In this document: positions 20,008-30,307 of the stretch, piece by piece
Layout: every line of letters begins with the position of its first letter
Position numbering within the stretch: position 1 is the first letter of the stretch
From: Bodo saltans
Lineage: Eukaryota; Euglenozoa; Kinetoplastea; Eubodonida; Bodonidae
Length of the DNA: 53,680 bases
Direction: 5' to 3'
NCBI GenBank assembly: GCA_001460835.1
Contig: CYKH01000693.1
Coordinates: 7,629-61,308, forward strand
Made by a program: the position numbers and the translations under genes
Notes under the pieces: generated by a model
The model's input: the letters and a program-made list of their open reading frames with translations, nothing else
Told to the model about the DNA's origin: nothing
The model's database searches: none

Positions 20008-20349
20008 ATGGAATCAGAAATCGATACACCTCTCGTCGTGTCCCCTTTTTCTGAAAACATCTGGAACGCTGAAAGGGAAGAAGTGTTTCGGTGCGTTCAA
20101 CAACCTACTCAACCTCCCGCTGTACGGGCAACCATGGTGCGCCAAGATCTGTTTTTGATTCCGCCTCGTCCAACAGTTGCGACACCAGACAATTGCTCTG
20201 CCAACCTCTTTCCAACAAGCGTCGTGGCTTATTCGGAGCCCCCACCGCACGTACATGCGAGCCATTTCATTCTTGCCGTGTCGACAGACAACAATCTGCT
20301 TGATGGTGAGAATGACATCAACAACACCACCTCCCCGGCTGCCCATTGA
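20008..20349 (+). CDS. small hypothetical protein, 113 residues
   Basis: An open frame starts at the first ATG after a pyrimidine tract (19953-19979) and AG at 19991-19992. It ends with TGA at 20347-20349. The product is Pro/Thr/Ser-rich with no membrane segment or recognised motif. The ATG in this position after a good acceptor is the main support; no homology is recognised. It could be the 3' UTR of the channel mRNA instead. Confidence 0.4.
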   Translation: MESEIDTPLVVSPFSENIWNAEREEVFRCVQQPTQPPAVRATMVRQDLFLIPPRPTVATPDNCSANLFPTSVVAYSEPPPHVHASHFILAVSTDNNLLDGENDINNTTSPAAH

Positions 20350-21207
20350 AAAATCCATCGCCCTATTGCATGACGCGCATCACCTCCCCTCTCTATATTT
20401 TTGCCCCTTTTCTCTACGGTTTTTCCTCTTGACTTGTCAAGGAAATATTTTTCATTACCGCCACTTCCTTAACCGAACCACCAGTTTCCCACAATAACTG
20501 TCACAGATTCATGCTCCGCAAAACACTTGATTGGTGTTCACAGCAATACCTCCCAACAAGAAGCGGCTCGAGAGAACACGACGGTACGTGAAGCAATAGC
20601 TGATGAGCATTCGTGTTACAAGTTACGTGACTTCTTTCTAAAAAGAAGATTTATCTTTCCTTCTTCCACTGCACCGGTGTTTTTTTCTTTTCCCATGATA
20701 CAATTTATTTTATGTGTGTTTCAACGCGGATTGCTCGCTCGCCTCAGAGGCAGAACCAATTGTCGATGTGCATGAGTGTTTTTTTTTTTTTTTTGCGAAT
20801 TTGCATGCCCCCACCTCTGCAACGCGCCATCCTAGTGAAGATCGGCAACAAGTTGCACCCAAAAAATGGCTTACAAAGTTGAGAAGGACAAGTGAGCAGT
20901 GAAAACCAGGTCAAACAAGAAACGAGTACAACTGGTCCGTGTGAGAGAAAGAAAAGAACACAGAACTGCCTCAGCTAGTCACAACAGGCGGGAAAAAGTG
21001 AAGGCATTGCTGCTATGCCTGAATATTGCACATCTATGAGTCAAGTTGGAGTGAAAGAATCTATCAAAGGAAACGTAGCACGAATCAATTTCTCGAGTTT
21101 TCCGTCATTTTCCTTTGGTGAATGATATTTGTTGCTTTGTTCTTGTTGCTCACTTTAATTGCAGGACACACACCCAAAAGAAAGATCGCAGCCCATTCCC
21201 CCCGACA
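20350..21207 (+). other. intergenic region
   Basis: No gene is supported. It holds several T-rich tracts, including a T16 run near 20779-20794, and the acceptor of the first acylated-protein gene at 21163-21164. Confidence 0.5.
21122..21164 (+). promoter_or_regulatory. predicted trans-splice acceptor
   Basis: A T/C-rich tract (TTTGTTGCTTTGTTCTTG and on) ends in GCAG at 21161-21164, 43 bases before the ATG at 21208. It fixes the start of the MGSSCS protein rather than the longer in-frame GTG at 21115. Confidence 0.5.
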
Positions 21208-21783
21208 ATGGGAAGCTCATGCTCCATCGACAAAGGTGACAATGCGGGAGTCGCCAAGAAAGAAACTGTTGAAAGCACTCCCTCGACTTGTGAGCAACAT
21301 CAGCAGCCTCAAAACCACATACACTTTCACAAGATCTGTACCAATCAATCTCGCGTTCATGGCAACATCAAAGTGCACGACGCGATGGAGAAGTGTGCAG
21401 CAGAGGACGGCGATGCCAATCCATTGAAATTACCTCTGTGTGCTACGACCACGACTGTTGTTCCATCAACGTGTGACGAAAACAATTATTCGTGCGATGA
21501 ATCTCCACAAAACATCGTTTATCAAAACGAATGGGCCCGCATTCTTCGCACCCTGAAAGAAAAAGTCAGCATCGTGATTCATATCCCGCATACCAAGCAC
21601 AGTGAAGACGATGTGGCGTTGAGTTCTGATGACGACGAGGAGGAAGAGGAGCGTGCGAAGGAGGATGACGCATCGAGTCCATGCTATGCACCTTCTAACA
21701 CGGAGGTGATTGCCCCTCCTCCCCCAAGATGTCGTGGATCGTCCTCGTTCTCCTCCACTTCTTCCTCCTCCTCGTCCCCATAA
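21208..21783 (+). CDS. array member 1: predicted N-acylated protein, 191 residues (MGSSCS)
   Basis: The N-terminus MGSSCSIDKG fits an N-myristoylation site (Gly2, Ser6) with Cys5 for palmitoylation, followed by basic residues. The body has scattered Cys, an Asp/Glu-rich stretch (about 132-155) and a Ser-rich C-terminus. It lacks the C-[DE]-[GA]-P-x-V motif of the later members, so it is linked to them by its N-terminus, size and position only. The acceptor at 21164 supports this start. No membrane span or catalytic motif is seen. It would sit on the cytoplasmic face of a membrane if acylated; function unknown. Confidence 0.7.
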   Translation: MGSSCSIDKGDNAGVAKKETVESTPSTCEQHQQPQNHIHFHKICTNQSRVHGNIKVHDAMEKCAAEDGDANPLKLPLCATTTTVVPSTCDENNYSCDESPQNIVYQNEWARILRTLKEKVSIVIHIPHTKHSEDDVALSSDDDEEEEERAKEDDASSPCYAPSNTEVIAPPPPRCRGSSSFSSTSSSSSSP

Positions 21784-22710
21784 AGTGCGCGGGCATGTAC
21801 GCTCTGTGGAAGGTATTGAATATTGTTTTTTATTTCAAAATGCATACTTGAAACTCCGCACCTCATCATCGGCTCGCAACACCAGAGTCGGTTTGGCTCT
21901 TAGCCCCTTACCAATCGACAAAGAAATCCTCCAGTTGTCGTCGATACGGCTCAGTCCAACAAACAACAAAACATTTGTTTCTCCCCAGTTATACACTCTT
22001 CCCCTGCTCTCTTACCACTCTTCACTTCTCTTCCTTAGTGCGCTCTGTTTCGTTCAACTTCGTGAACAAATGGAGAAAGGAAGAGCGCCTTGTGCAGATA
22101 TGGTGATCATTCTCTTTTCTAACCCCCCCTCATCAGAGCTGCGTGCAGTGCTCGTACCGTAAGCAAGTGGGACGTGTGCTTTGAGGGCCGATATGCACGA
22201 CAACTTTCTACCTCTCTCTCTACAGATCGTATTTTGTTTTTGTTTTTGGTGCTGTCCTTTGTGACCACCTCCATTCTTCTGCTTTTGAGACTTTTGCTGC
22301 GCTTTTAGCTTCGACTGTGCTGCGAGTGGTGGAACGCACAGCATGTGTGTCGTTGGAGTCAATGTAGAAGAGCGCTTGTTGACTTCTCCTTCTCTCAGGA
22401 AAAGAAATTGAAGTGCGCCGTGCTTGGTCTCGTTGGAGGGTCAACGGCGCATTCAAGTGATTTTTCTCTTGTTGCACCAGAAAAAGTTTCTGTGCGATGT
22501 GCGTTTCGTAATATCACAAGGTACGGCTTGAGGTTGTCGCAGGCACAGTCTATCAGAAACTTTTCCACAATACACACAAACCAATACACACCTATATACG
22601 CCCTGCTTGAAACCTCGTGTCGTTCTTGTTTCTGCGGTAAGAAGTTTTGATGGAATTCTCTGCAGAATGTTTTTTTTTATTGATGCATTTTGGTGTATGT
22701 GTTGAGGCAC
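21784..22710 (+). other. intergenic region
   Basis: No gene is supported. The region is pyrimidine-rich (for example 22200-22260), and open frames in it are low in complexity. The acceptor for the next gene is probably an AG near 22642-22645, after a TC-rich stretch. Confidence 0.45.
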
Positions 22711-23166
22711 ATGGGCAACGCTTGCACACGCTGCTGTTGTGACGGTCCACGTGTCTGCTACAGCGGCAAAGGGCGACGCCTGAGTCAGTTTACCACGTCG
22801 CAAACGTCTTCTTCTGTGATGGCGGTGTCCACCCACAACCGCACTCGTTCGCAGTCAAGTGGCGGTGCGAGAGATCGAAGCCCACAACCCATTCCGATGG
22901 TGGTGACGACGGAGCAGCGACTACAACTGCTGCGTATGCTTATTCGCGACGGGTCGAACCATCATCAGGGAGCCAACGCCACCACCACCACCACCGCAGC
23001 ACACAATCCCATGGCCCACCCTCCACGTTTTGCGCTGCAAATGTCAGAAAATCTCATTGCTGCACCTGAAAGTGTGATGACAAACAATTTACCTTCGTTA
23101 GTGGATAGTAACGACGGCAGCGACAACGCAGTGAACCGTCACAGCGTCGCTAGTACCTCGCTGTGA
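22711..23166 (+). CDS. array member 2: predicted N-acylated protein, 151 residues (MGNACTRCCCDGP)
   Basis: The product begins MGNACTRCCCDGPRVCY: Gly2 with Thr6 for myristoylation and a cluster of Cys at 5, 8, 9 and 10. CCCDGPRVCY aligns with the CCEGPTVAYP motif of members further along. The rest is Ser/Thr/Asn-rich with one predicted helix (about 75-92, TEQRLQLLRMLIRDG). An in-frame ATG at 22690 would add seven residues (MVYVLRH) and remove the Met-Gly end; the array-wide conservation favours 22711. No known domain. Confidence 0.7.
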   Translation: MGNACTRCCCDGPRVCYSGKGRRLSQFTTSQTSSSVMAVSTHNRTRSQSSGGARDRSPQPIPMVVTTEQRLQLLRMLIRDGSNHHQGANATTTTTAAHNPMAHPPRFALQMSENLIAAPESVMTNNLPSLVDSNDGSDNAVNRHSVASTSL

Positions 23167-24144
23167 GAAAACGTGGTAAGGACAATGCAGAAGATTGAAA
23201 AAGATTGAAACAATTGAAGAATTTGAGAATCGTGCCGTGAGAGGAAGATAGTGCTCCGAAAACCTTTGTTGAGATTGTGCAGTCGAGCTCTACTGTGAAT
23301 TTGTGCTTCTCACCGCGCTGCTTTTAGTTGCGTACGTGCGGTGGCGATGGCTCAAATCGTGATAGTAGTTGTCTGCGCTGCTTGCGGTCCTTCGAAGGCA
23401 AACCAGTGTCACCATTTAAACTCTTCTGTGCTTGTGCTGGGATGATCGTAGTTGCGATCGACAAACGCCAAATCATTAAGAAAATGCAAAGAAACACAAA
23501 GAGCACTCGAAGTGTTTTTTTCTTCAAAAAAATCTTGAAGTTTGCACGGGGTGATGAAGAACGAGGCAAGAAACGAGCCTCGCTGCGCTTTGTGATAAAA
23601 GGGGAAAAAACAACAACAACGATGTAGCTTCCAGTGTGTTCATCGCTATGCTAGTTTCTACTTCCCCATCCCTCATCTTTTTTGCAACGGGTAACGCATG
23701 CTTTTCTTCATTTTTCATCAACTAGTTTAACTGGCAAAATACAGTGCAAAGAAATTTGCTTCCTGGTCTTTCAAAGGAGCAGTTGGGGAGACGCCAAAAA
23801 ATTGAAGTATGAATATGAGAAAAGATGTTTTTTTTTTTTTTTTTTGTACGCCGCTACTCCCTTTTATCTGCTTGTTTTCTTTTTTGTTTGAGTGCTTGAG
23901 GTTGCGCCGCCGACACACCCCTCTCAAATCTTTATGCTGAGTACGTATGTCAGTGTTCCTTGGGACTCGTTGTTGAGGTCGATTTTCTCGAACAGCATTA
24001 CTATTGCAGGAATTTTTTACATCAAAGCATATCAAACCTTTTTCCTCTTTTTTTTCTTTGTTCCTGCGAAATCACCACTTAAGGCTCAAAAAGGACCTCA
24101 GCTTTCTTTGCTCTCCTTCACAAATAATTCCGTGTTCAAAAGAG
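23167..24144 (+). other. intergenic region
   Basis: No gene is supported. It contains a T17-18 run near 23828-23845 and other T-rich tracts. AG pairs at 24141-24144 touch the next ATG. Confidence 0.45.
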
Positions 24145-24624
24145 ATGGGTGGTAGTTCATGCTCACGCTGTTTCGAAGTCTCGCATGTCCATCTGCCTCA
24201 TCGGCATGCACGTGCCCCCAAACTGACGCAACCTCCTCCTTGGCCCCATGCCACCATGGTGCCTCCAAACAACAGCATCAGGGAGCCGGCCGTCATAACC
24301 ACCGAGAGGTTCAAAGCCGCACTCCAGAAGAAGACAACGGCTAACAGAAAGAAGGACAACGTTGCGTTTGGCCTTCATGACGAAGCCTCTGTCGTTCGCC
24401 CAGCAACAGTTGTTGCGCGTTATCCTACGCATACTATCCCACGTGAGCAGCAAGCCACCACAGTCGTCGCCAACGCTGCTACTACTGACGCCACAACAAC
24501 CGACCCCTGCTGCTTCACAGAGGTGCCGTTGTGGGAGAGCGCCCCATTCATCGCGGTTCTCTCGACTGCGAGCATCTGCCCCGCGGCTGAGGGAAACTAC
24601 GAACAGGACCAGCAGCTGGATTGA
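24145..24624 (+). CDS. array member 3: predicted N-acylated protein, 159 residues (MGGSSCSRC)
   Basis: The product begins MGGSSCSRCFEVSHVHLPHR: Gly2, Cys6 and Cys9, then His/Arg-rich sequence. The segment after Cys9 is a degenerate form of the C-x-G-P-x-V-x-x-P pattern (CFEVSHVHLP). The body is Ala/Thr/Pro-rich with basic residues (about 60-75). No domain is recognised. The upstream frame stays open to 24004 but is T-rich and looks like a splice-acceptor region, not coding. It is the most divergent member along with member 1. Confidence 0.62.
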   Translation: MGGSSCSRCFEVSHVHLPHRHARAPKLTQPPPWPHATMVPPNNSIREPAVITTERFKAALQKKTTANRKKDNVAFGLHDEASVVRPATVVARYPTHTIPREQQATTVVANAATTDATTTDPCCFTEVPLWESAPFIAVLSTASICPAAEGNYEQDQQLD

Positions 24625-25532
24625 CACCCGTCGGAATGATGACAACACGATAAAAAGCCTCGCACTGAAAAAGGTATTGTTGGAAATGCCCTTGAAAAGA
24701 ACTGCACTGTCAGACTTCTATCAACTCGTCCCTAGCACCCCTGCCTAACCAAAAGTGTCAAAAGGTTATGGATGGTGCCCATGGGCGATACGTGGTAGAA
24801 GGATGTTGCTTATGACTTGCAGGATTTCTATGGTAGTGGGTTAAGGGGGACCCAAAAAAAAAAGGGAGAAAACAAAAGAAATCATGAACTATCGAAAACA
24901 TGATCGAACGCTCAAACTCTTTGTCATAAAGTTTCTGTGGGGGTGAAGATATGCAAACAGAAACGAACCCTCGCCCCACAAGTTTACTTTGAAAAAGATG
25001 TAATTTAAGAGTGGCACATGTGGTTGAGTTCCTCCCGACACAGACCAACAAAAAAAAAAAGCACAAACACAAACATACGCACGAACAGAAGAAAAAAACA
25101 TTTACCTTTCCTTTTCCTTTCCTTTTCGTTTTTTTTTTTCGCTTGTCAGCGGCTATCCAATCATCAGAACGTGTATTTCATGTTTCGTGGAACGGATTTC
25201 GACGAAAATGTTACGAGAATGGAATGATAGCATGCTATGAGATCAGATGTTGCCGGTTGCACTCGCGCTCGCACTTCTTTTTTGAATTTATTTTTACTTC
25301 ACACGCTTTGCGCACTTTCCCTTTCCCTTTTTTTCCCCCTCCCGTTGTTTCGTTTTGTTCACTCGTTCGCGAGACGCAGTTTGTTGCTCGAATTCCTTCC
25401 TACTTTGGATCACATTTCTTGAGTTTACCTTCTGGAAATTCTTTTTTTTTTTGTTGGCATCAGGAAGAGCAATTTCATAGCACTAGAAGGCCCTCCTTAA
25501 AAGGATCTTTTTGTTTTCGTAGGTAAGAAATA
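24625..25532 (+). other. intergenic region
   Basis: No gene is supported. Pyrimidine-rich repeats such as CCTTTTCCTTTCC near 25105-25130 and T runs fill it. It ends in the acceptor AG at 25521-25522. Confidence 0.5.
25502..25522 (+). promoter_or_regulatory. predicted trans-splice acceptor, reading AG|GTAAG
   Basis: A T-rich tract ends in GTAG at 25519-25522, ten bases before the ATG at 25533. The bases after the AG are GTAAG, so the site also resembles a cis-splice donor. Confidence 0.45.
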
Positions 25533-26258
25533 ATGGGGACCGGTTCATCATGTTGTGAAGGACCAGCAGTTGCGTTCCCTTCTCGTAGGGAGAGCGCGAA
25601 GAAACTTCAGCGGCAGCAGTCGCTGCAACGATTAAGTACATTGTCCCCAACCTCAACTCAAGGAGGCGCTGGAACCACTGCCGCTGAGGATGCATGGGGC
25701 ATTGGTGTTGAGAGACGAAGCACCGCCACAACGCCCACTGCTGGGGTCTTTGTGGCCTTGCGCCCAACTGATGCGGTGCAGCCCGCGTTTAACCCATTTT
25801 TGCCGCTTCCACCAGTGTCTCCTGGTCTCCCCCGCTCACCCCGTGTCGTGCCTGCTCGCAGTCGCAACTCCTCAGCAACCGATGTGCCCCCCTTCTCAGC
25901 CTCAGGCTCACGCACGAACCGTAACACGCAAAGATCATCCATCGCAACGAATCAATACACCCGAAACCCTGAACTATCGTCACTCCCCTTCCAGCCTGTG
26001 CAGCTGCTCGGAGGACAACGATCGGTGGAGTCAGCCATGGAGAACATCCGCATGGCGAGGAGTGGGCTGAGCGACGATGCTGGGGGGATGTCAGGGATGA
26101 GTCCAATCTTTACTGCACTACGCCACAACTACTCCCGCAGCCAGTCCCGGGTGACGCTTGATGCCCAGCAGTCGTCGTCTCTGCAAGCCTCGTTTATAGA
26201 GCAACAAAAACCACAGGAGCACGTTCAGATGGAGCCGGAAACAAGTGTGAGTCTGTGA
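25533..26258 (+). CDS. array member 4: predicted N-acylated protein, 241 residues (MGTGSSCCEGP), subfamily 1
   Basis: The product begins MGTGSSCCEGPAVAFP: Gly2 with Ser6 for myristoylation, Cys7 and Cys8 for palmitoylation, then the array motif. Most of it is Ser/Pro/Arg-rich and probably disordered. Near residue 150 lies FQPVQLLGGQRSVESA and near 190 SPIFTAL; both blocks recur in the members at 31309 and 33005 and define subfamily 1. Length equals that of the 31309 member. No catalytic motif or membrane span. The start is secure because the acceptor is ten bases upstream. Confidence 0.82.
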   Translation: MGTGSSCCEGPAVAFPSRRESAKKLQRQQSLQRLSTLSPTSTQGGAGTTAAEDAWGIGVERRSTATTPTAGVFVALRPTDAVQPAFNPFLPLPPVSPGLPRSPRVVPARSRNSSATDVPPFSASGSRTNRNTQRSSIATNQYTRNPELSSLPFQPVQLLGGQRSVESAMENIRMARSGLSDDAGGMSGMSPIFTALRHNYSRSQSRVTLDAQQSSSLQASFIEQQKPQEHVQMEPETSVSL

Positions 26259-27633
26259 TACACATGATTCAGTGAAAAGTTTCCTTAGCAGGACGTTGGA
26301 AATCGAACGACATACCATTTGGAGTGCTCAAAAATGAGTCTAACGAGGGCCGCCGAAACAAAGAAGAACAGCTGGTGGTTGAGCTTTTTTTTTTTTTTTT
26401 TTGCACGCGCACTTTTCCCCCTCTCTCTCGTACTCCCTCTTTCCCTTAGGCAACGCCTAACCCACACCCTTCATATTGTGAGTGCTGCACGAATTGAATA
26501 CATTTGTGTTTCTGTTGTTGTGCAGTTGTGTTGCAGTGATGATTATTAGTATGATCTTTTTTCCGCCACTAACGACCCAACCCTCGCCCTTGTTTTTTCG
26601 CTCACCTCCTTTGCATTTTTTATTAAAAAAATAATCGAGTGTATTTCGTAATCATTTTGTTTTTGCACGACGCACTCGCCGAAGTTTCTTTGAGTGAATC
26701 GAGTTGAGTGAAGGCACTCATGGTCGCCGCGACCGCAACGCAACGCAAATTCAAAAGAACAGAAAGAGACGAATCTTCACTGTTGGAAAAAGAATAAAAA
26801 GAAGTTCCTCTTTTTTTTTTGATTGCTTCAGTTTTTAGTTCACCACACCACACGTCGTCAATATTCTCTCTCTCTCCCTCTCTCGTTGTTATCGCTCTTT
26901 GGTCAATTTATGCTTCCTCTCGTTTTTTATTTTCCTTTCTCCCAGTCCAACGAAGCGGATGGTTATGGAAAGTTATTGTGGTTATGTGCACCTTCGCCTG
27001 TGGGTGTCATGTTACATCAAGTTATCACTGGTTATGACTGGTTATGACGTGTTATGACTGAATACGTGTTATGACGTGTTATGACTTGTGGCGTGCACAG
27101 TAACTTCTGTAACCACCCGCTCCAACCAAGTTCAACCCCAGCAGCCCTAACTTTCTTTCTTGTTGTTTCTTTTATTTCTTGTCTCGTAGACTACCATATT
27201 TTGTTGTGTTTTTGTATCTTTATTGTGTGATGACGCTCACCGAAGTAGTTTTAAACAGTAGAAAATATCTTTATTGTTATCGCATACGCTCAACAGAACA
27301 CAACGTCCGATGCAACAGCCAACCAATCAACCAACACCTGAAAGAAACGAACTGACACTTCAAGAAAGAAAGAAAAAAGTGTCACGCGACTATTTTTTTG
27401 TTGCTGTTGTTGTCGACAAAATGTGGTGCTTTGTTTATACATACCTTGCAAGATTTCATCATCGTCGCCAGTGAATAGTGTGGTCCTCCTCTCTTGAATT
27501 GAAGCGGGAGAAAACAACGCCACAGATTACGTTTTGTATGCCGTCTTTTTTTTTTTTAGATGAAAAGGGAGTGTTACTGAAGTATTGGGACAACTTAACT
27601 TGCTGCTGTGTCAGGAAAGAGACCAATCACACA
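26259..27633 (+). other. intergenic region with 10-bp repeat
   Basis: There is no supported gene in about 1.4 kb. It holds a T17-18 run near 26384-26401, the GTTATGAC repeat at 27021-27085, and the acceptor for the esterase-like gene at 27613-27614. Confidence 0.5.
27021..27085. repeat. 10-bp tandem repeat around GTTATGAC
   Basis: GTTAT[GC]AC recurs at 27021, 27031, 27041, 27051, 27068 and 27078: a 10-base period, broken once by a 7-base insert. The spacer dinucleotide is TG or GT. It lies between two genes and has no open frame of note. Confidence 0.8.
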
Positions 27634-29022
27634 ATGCCAGAGCTTGATTGTCAAACAGGAGATGAAAATGAGCGCAGCAGTGTGCGAAGTCGTCGCGGTG
27701 TCCAGTGTGCTGTGGCACTACTAGCAGCAGCGTGCTGTTGCGTAATCCTGTTAACCAATGGCGAACTGGGTCAGCATCGGAATAGTGATGTACACATCAA
27801 AAGTGAAGTACTCAGCCCTCAATTCTCTGGCACTGATATTACTCGCGAGGAGCTCCTTGCATCACGCACAGGCGATTCAGATGCGTTTCGCATTAGTGCT
27901 GAACACCTGCCTCGAAGGCACCACAAAGAACAAGCAACCTCGAACCACAAGGATTCATCGAACCAACCAGAACCGGAGGAGGAGATGCACATCGTCATGC
28001 TTGGTGATAGTGTGATGAGATACCAGTACCTTGACCTGATCTACCGCCTTCATTCCTGCAGCAGCAACATCAGCAGTAGCAGCAGTAGTACTAAGGATAG
28101 AAACAACACCGGCAACACTCTGTCCGCCCCTGAATGCCCTCAACCCCCGAACAGATTGCTACTTAACAAGGAAACACTTGTCGCATTTAAACCGGCAAAA
28201 GCAAACTCGAAACTACAATGGCTCTCCAACTACATGAGCTACTACCGCTACAGTGTGTCCCTTTTTAATGGAAGTATGGCTTGTGATTGCTCACGGCCTC
28301 CGATTCCTGATTGGATCCCAAGCGCGATTGAAACTAGAAGCTACCGCCACCCAACGCGTATGCTGCGTGTATCGTATGTGCAGGTCTTTGGCGAGCAAAA
28401 GTTGTTGACGAGGGCTCAGCTGAATCGTTTGGATCCAATGACCAGTCTTCCCATCAACGCAAAGATCGCAGTGATGGACAAAAAACGAGACAATTTTTAT
28501 TTCAAGAACATATCGCTGCTGAGATTTGCAGAAGACTATGCACCCATGATGCAGCCAAAGCCAACTCATTTCGTCATGAACATTGGTATCTGGCGATTTT
28601 CCAACGCGTTCGCAAGTCAGGGGATGCCGTCTGTGGTTCGTGCGCTGCGGAGAGTTGCGAAACACGTTGTGTGGCGCGAAACAAGTCAGCCTGCGCCGCA
28701 CGCTTTCACCCCGATGTTGACATTTCAAACGTGGAAAGCGAAGCAGCACCGGATACAACGCATTGATGCGCTCATGTACCGCAGACTTTGCAAGAAACCC
28801 TCCTCACCATCTTCACCTTCTACGACGATGACCACCTCCAACGGAACACTTCTACTACAGCCCCCGCTGTGCCACTACTTTTCCATTCCGCCACTCCCAG
28901 GTGTGCCGCGCAACGCACTCAATCCACCAAATACGCTCGGTGACCGAAGACATCCACATCCTTTCCAATACAAATTTTGGAACGCCAAGCTGTGGCGGTT
29001 GCTTCTGTCTTTGGATCATTGA
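27634..29022 (+). CDS. PC-esterase/SGNH-like type II membrane protein
   Basis: The 462-residue product has a short basic N-terminus, one membrane helix (about 24-41, VQCAVALLAAACCCVILL) and a large, probably lumenal domain. MHIVMLGDSVMRYQYLDLI near residue 114 is the GDSV block with the nucleophile Ser of SGNH/PC-esterase enzymes. The C-terminal GDRRHPHPFQYKFWN gives the expected D-x-x-H block followed by a Trp-Asn, as in plant TBL and related proteins. Such enzymes add or remove O-acyl groups on glycans in the Golgi; the substrate here is unknown. ATG 27634 follows an acceptor at 27614; the frame extends upstream into non-coding sequence. The gene interrupts the acylated-protein array. Confidence 0.7.
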   Translation: MPELDCQTGDENERSSVRSRRGVQCAVALLAAACCCVILLTNGELGQHRNSDVHIKSEVLSPQFSGTDITREELLASRTGDSDAFRISAEHLPRRHHKEQATSNHKDSSNQPEPEEEMHIVMLGDSVMRYQYLDLIYRLHSCSSNISSSSSSTKDRNNTGNTLSAPECPQPPNRLLLNKETLVAFKPAKANSKLQWLSNYMSYYRYSVSLFNGSMACDCSRPPIPDWIPSAIETRSYRHPTRMLRVSYVQVFGEQKLLTRAQLNRLDPMTSLPINAKIAVMDKKRDNFYFKNISLLRFAEDYAPMMQPKPTHFVMNIGIWRFSNAFASQGMPSVVRALRRVAKHVVWRETSQPAPHAFTPMLTFQTWKAKQHRIQRIDALMYRRLCKKPSSPSSPSTTMTTSNGTLLLQPPLCHYFSIPPLPGVPRNALNPPNTLGDRRHPHPFQYKFWNAKLWRLLLSLDH

Positions 29023-29461
29023 TGAACCTTTCGCGTCTTGGGCGTGGAAGGATACAGAGGAGGGGAAAGGTAAATGTTATTCCCGTAAATGCTCTTCTGT
29101 CCCCCCCGCTTCCCCCCTCGCCACATCGCAGAGCTGAAAAGAATCCCAATTTAAGAAACTATTTTTAGCCCCTAGTTAAGGACGCGTTTTATTTACTTCT
29201 GGTGTATTCCATACTGCTGTATCCAGCGGTGCTAGCGTCGCCCCGAACACATCGCCGCCCTCATGCAAGATTTCTTCTTTTCTCGGTGAATAGTGATCCT
29301 TCTCTCGTGTTTTTTTCAAAAGCAAAACCAACGCCACGTGTGAGTGCCCTTGATTTCCTGTCATCGCAATTTTATTCTTCTCATGGAAGGAAATGCTTTT
29401 CCCCCCGTTATCTTTTTGTTTGGATAAAAGACAAGAACCACACAGGTCCCATCAGCTCTGG
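29023..29461 (+). other. intergenic region
   Basis: No gene. T/C-rich stretches at about 29272-29320 end in AG near 29320, a likely acceptor for the next gene. Confidence 0.4.
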
Positions 29462-30307
29462 ATGGGATCGTCGTGCTCAACTTTTCTCTGCGACGGGCCA
29501 ACCGTTGCGCATCCCCCTTGCCCTCCGAGTTGCAGCAACGTGTCGAAAACCCACAGAGCGCGAATGGGACGGCGATCCATCGACGTGTCACACACAATCA
29601 CCGCGCGATCGCAAACTTCTGAAAGAATACTCGATCGCCGCCCATCTCAAACGGCATGCACTCTTGCTTCTTCGCGAACATCAACCCGCCAGACAGATGT
29701 TTTCGGGCGAGCGCACACAAAGCAGAATCACCACCACCATGACTGTATCCACGCCACCGCGCCAACGAACCCCATCGCTCTGGAAAAAAGAGCCACATTT
29801 GTCCCACATGGGCTAACACACCCCCAAACAAATTTGCAAGTAAGCAGCAATGCCAAGCCGTGCGGCAAGCAGTGGACTGGGCAACCACCAGCTCGTTGGC
29901 CACGTACAACACTAGCCCGAAATTCTTCGCCGAGTGACATGACGACCTCCTCAGCAATGAGTGGGGGATTTGGCAAGCCATGTGTAGAGGTAGGCGTGCT
30001 GGTGAGTGCTCATCCCACTTCGGCCCTTGACGACGTCAAACCGCCAAGAAAGCTATCTGTGTCGTTCTCTACGCTTCCTGCTCGAACGGCACGCTCTCCT
30101 ATTACTTCTCACAACGTTCACCATCAATGTGCGAAAGAATCATACGAAAGACCTCGACTTCATGAAATTTCGGAGGCATCTTGCGACAGCGGTTTGCAAT
30201 GTCTAGAAAACCTCCTCATGCCTGCTGATGAGCCAATGTCCCCTGTGCTCCCCCTGCGACGGCACTGCACGGCTGCGGCGCTAAGGGATGATTCTTGGGA
30301 TGAATGA
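29462..30307 (+). CDS. array member 5: predicted N-acylated protein, 281 residues (MGSSCSTFLCDGP), subfamily 2
   Basis: The product begins MGSSCSTFLCDGPTVAHP: Gly2, Cys5, Ser6 and Cys10 within the array motif. The body is His/Thr/Ser/Arg-rich. Blocks shared with the member at 34519 are PPARWPRTTLA (about 167), RKLSVSFS (about 213) and a C-terminal block with LLMPADEPMSP, HCTAAAL and a final Asp-Glu. These define subfamily 2. The PRTT[LI]A core also occurs in two members of subfamily 1. The upstream frame is open to 29393 but the Met-Gly start matches the family. No domain is recognised. Confidence 0.8.
   Translation: MGSSCSTFLCDGPTVAHPPCPPSCSNVSKTHRARMGRRSIDVSHTITARSQTSERILDRRPSQTACTLASSRTSTRQTDVFGRAHTKQNHHHHDCIHATAPTNPIALEKRATFVPHGLTHPQTNLQVSSNAKPCGKQWTGQPPARWPRTTLARNSSPSDMTTSSAMSGGFGKPCVEVGVLVSAHPTSALDDVKPPRKLSVSFSTLPARTARSPITSHNVHHQCAKESYERPRLHEISEASCDSGLQCLENLLMPADEPMSPVLPLRRHCTAAALRDDSWDE

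Noticed and set aside
23328-23627. 99-residue open frame between array members 2 and 3
   Set aside because: It lacks a Met-Gly start and array motif and begins at a non-ATG codon; Lys/Arg/Phe-rich composition fits A/T-rich UTR.
20779-26401. Long T runs (T16-T18) taken as possible retroelement tails or terminators
   Set aside because: They fit polypyrimidine tracts of kinetoplastid intergenic regions; no reverse transcriptase, target-site duplication or element body is present.
27274-27474. 66-residue open frame upstream of the esterase-like gene
   Set aside because: No acceptor just before its ATG, low complexity, and it lies in what looks like UTR of the neighbouring genes.
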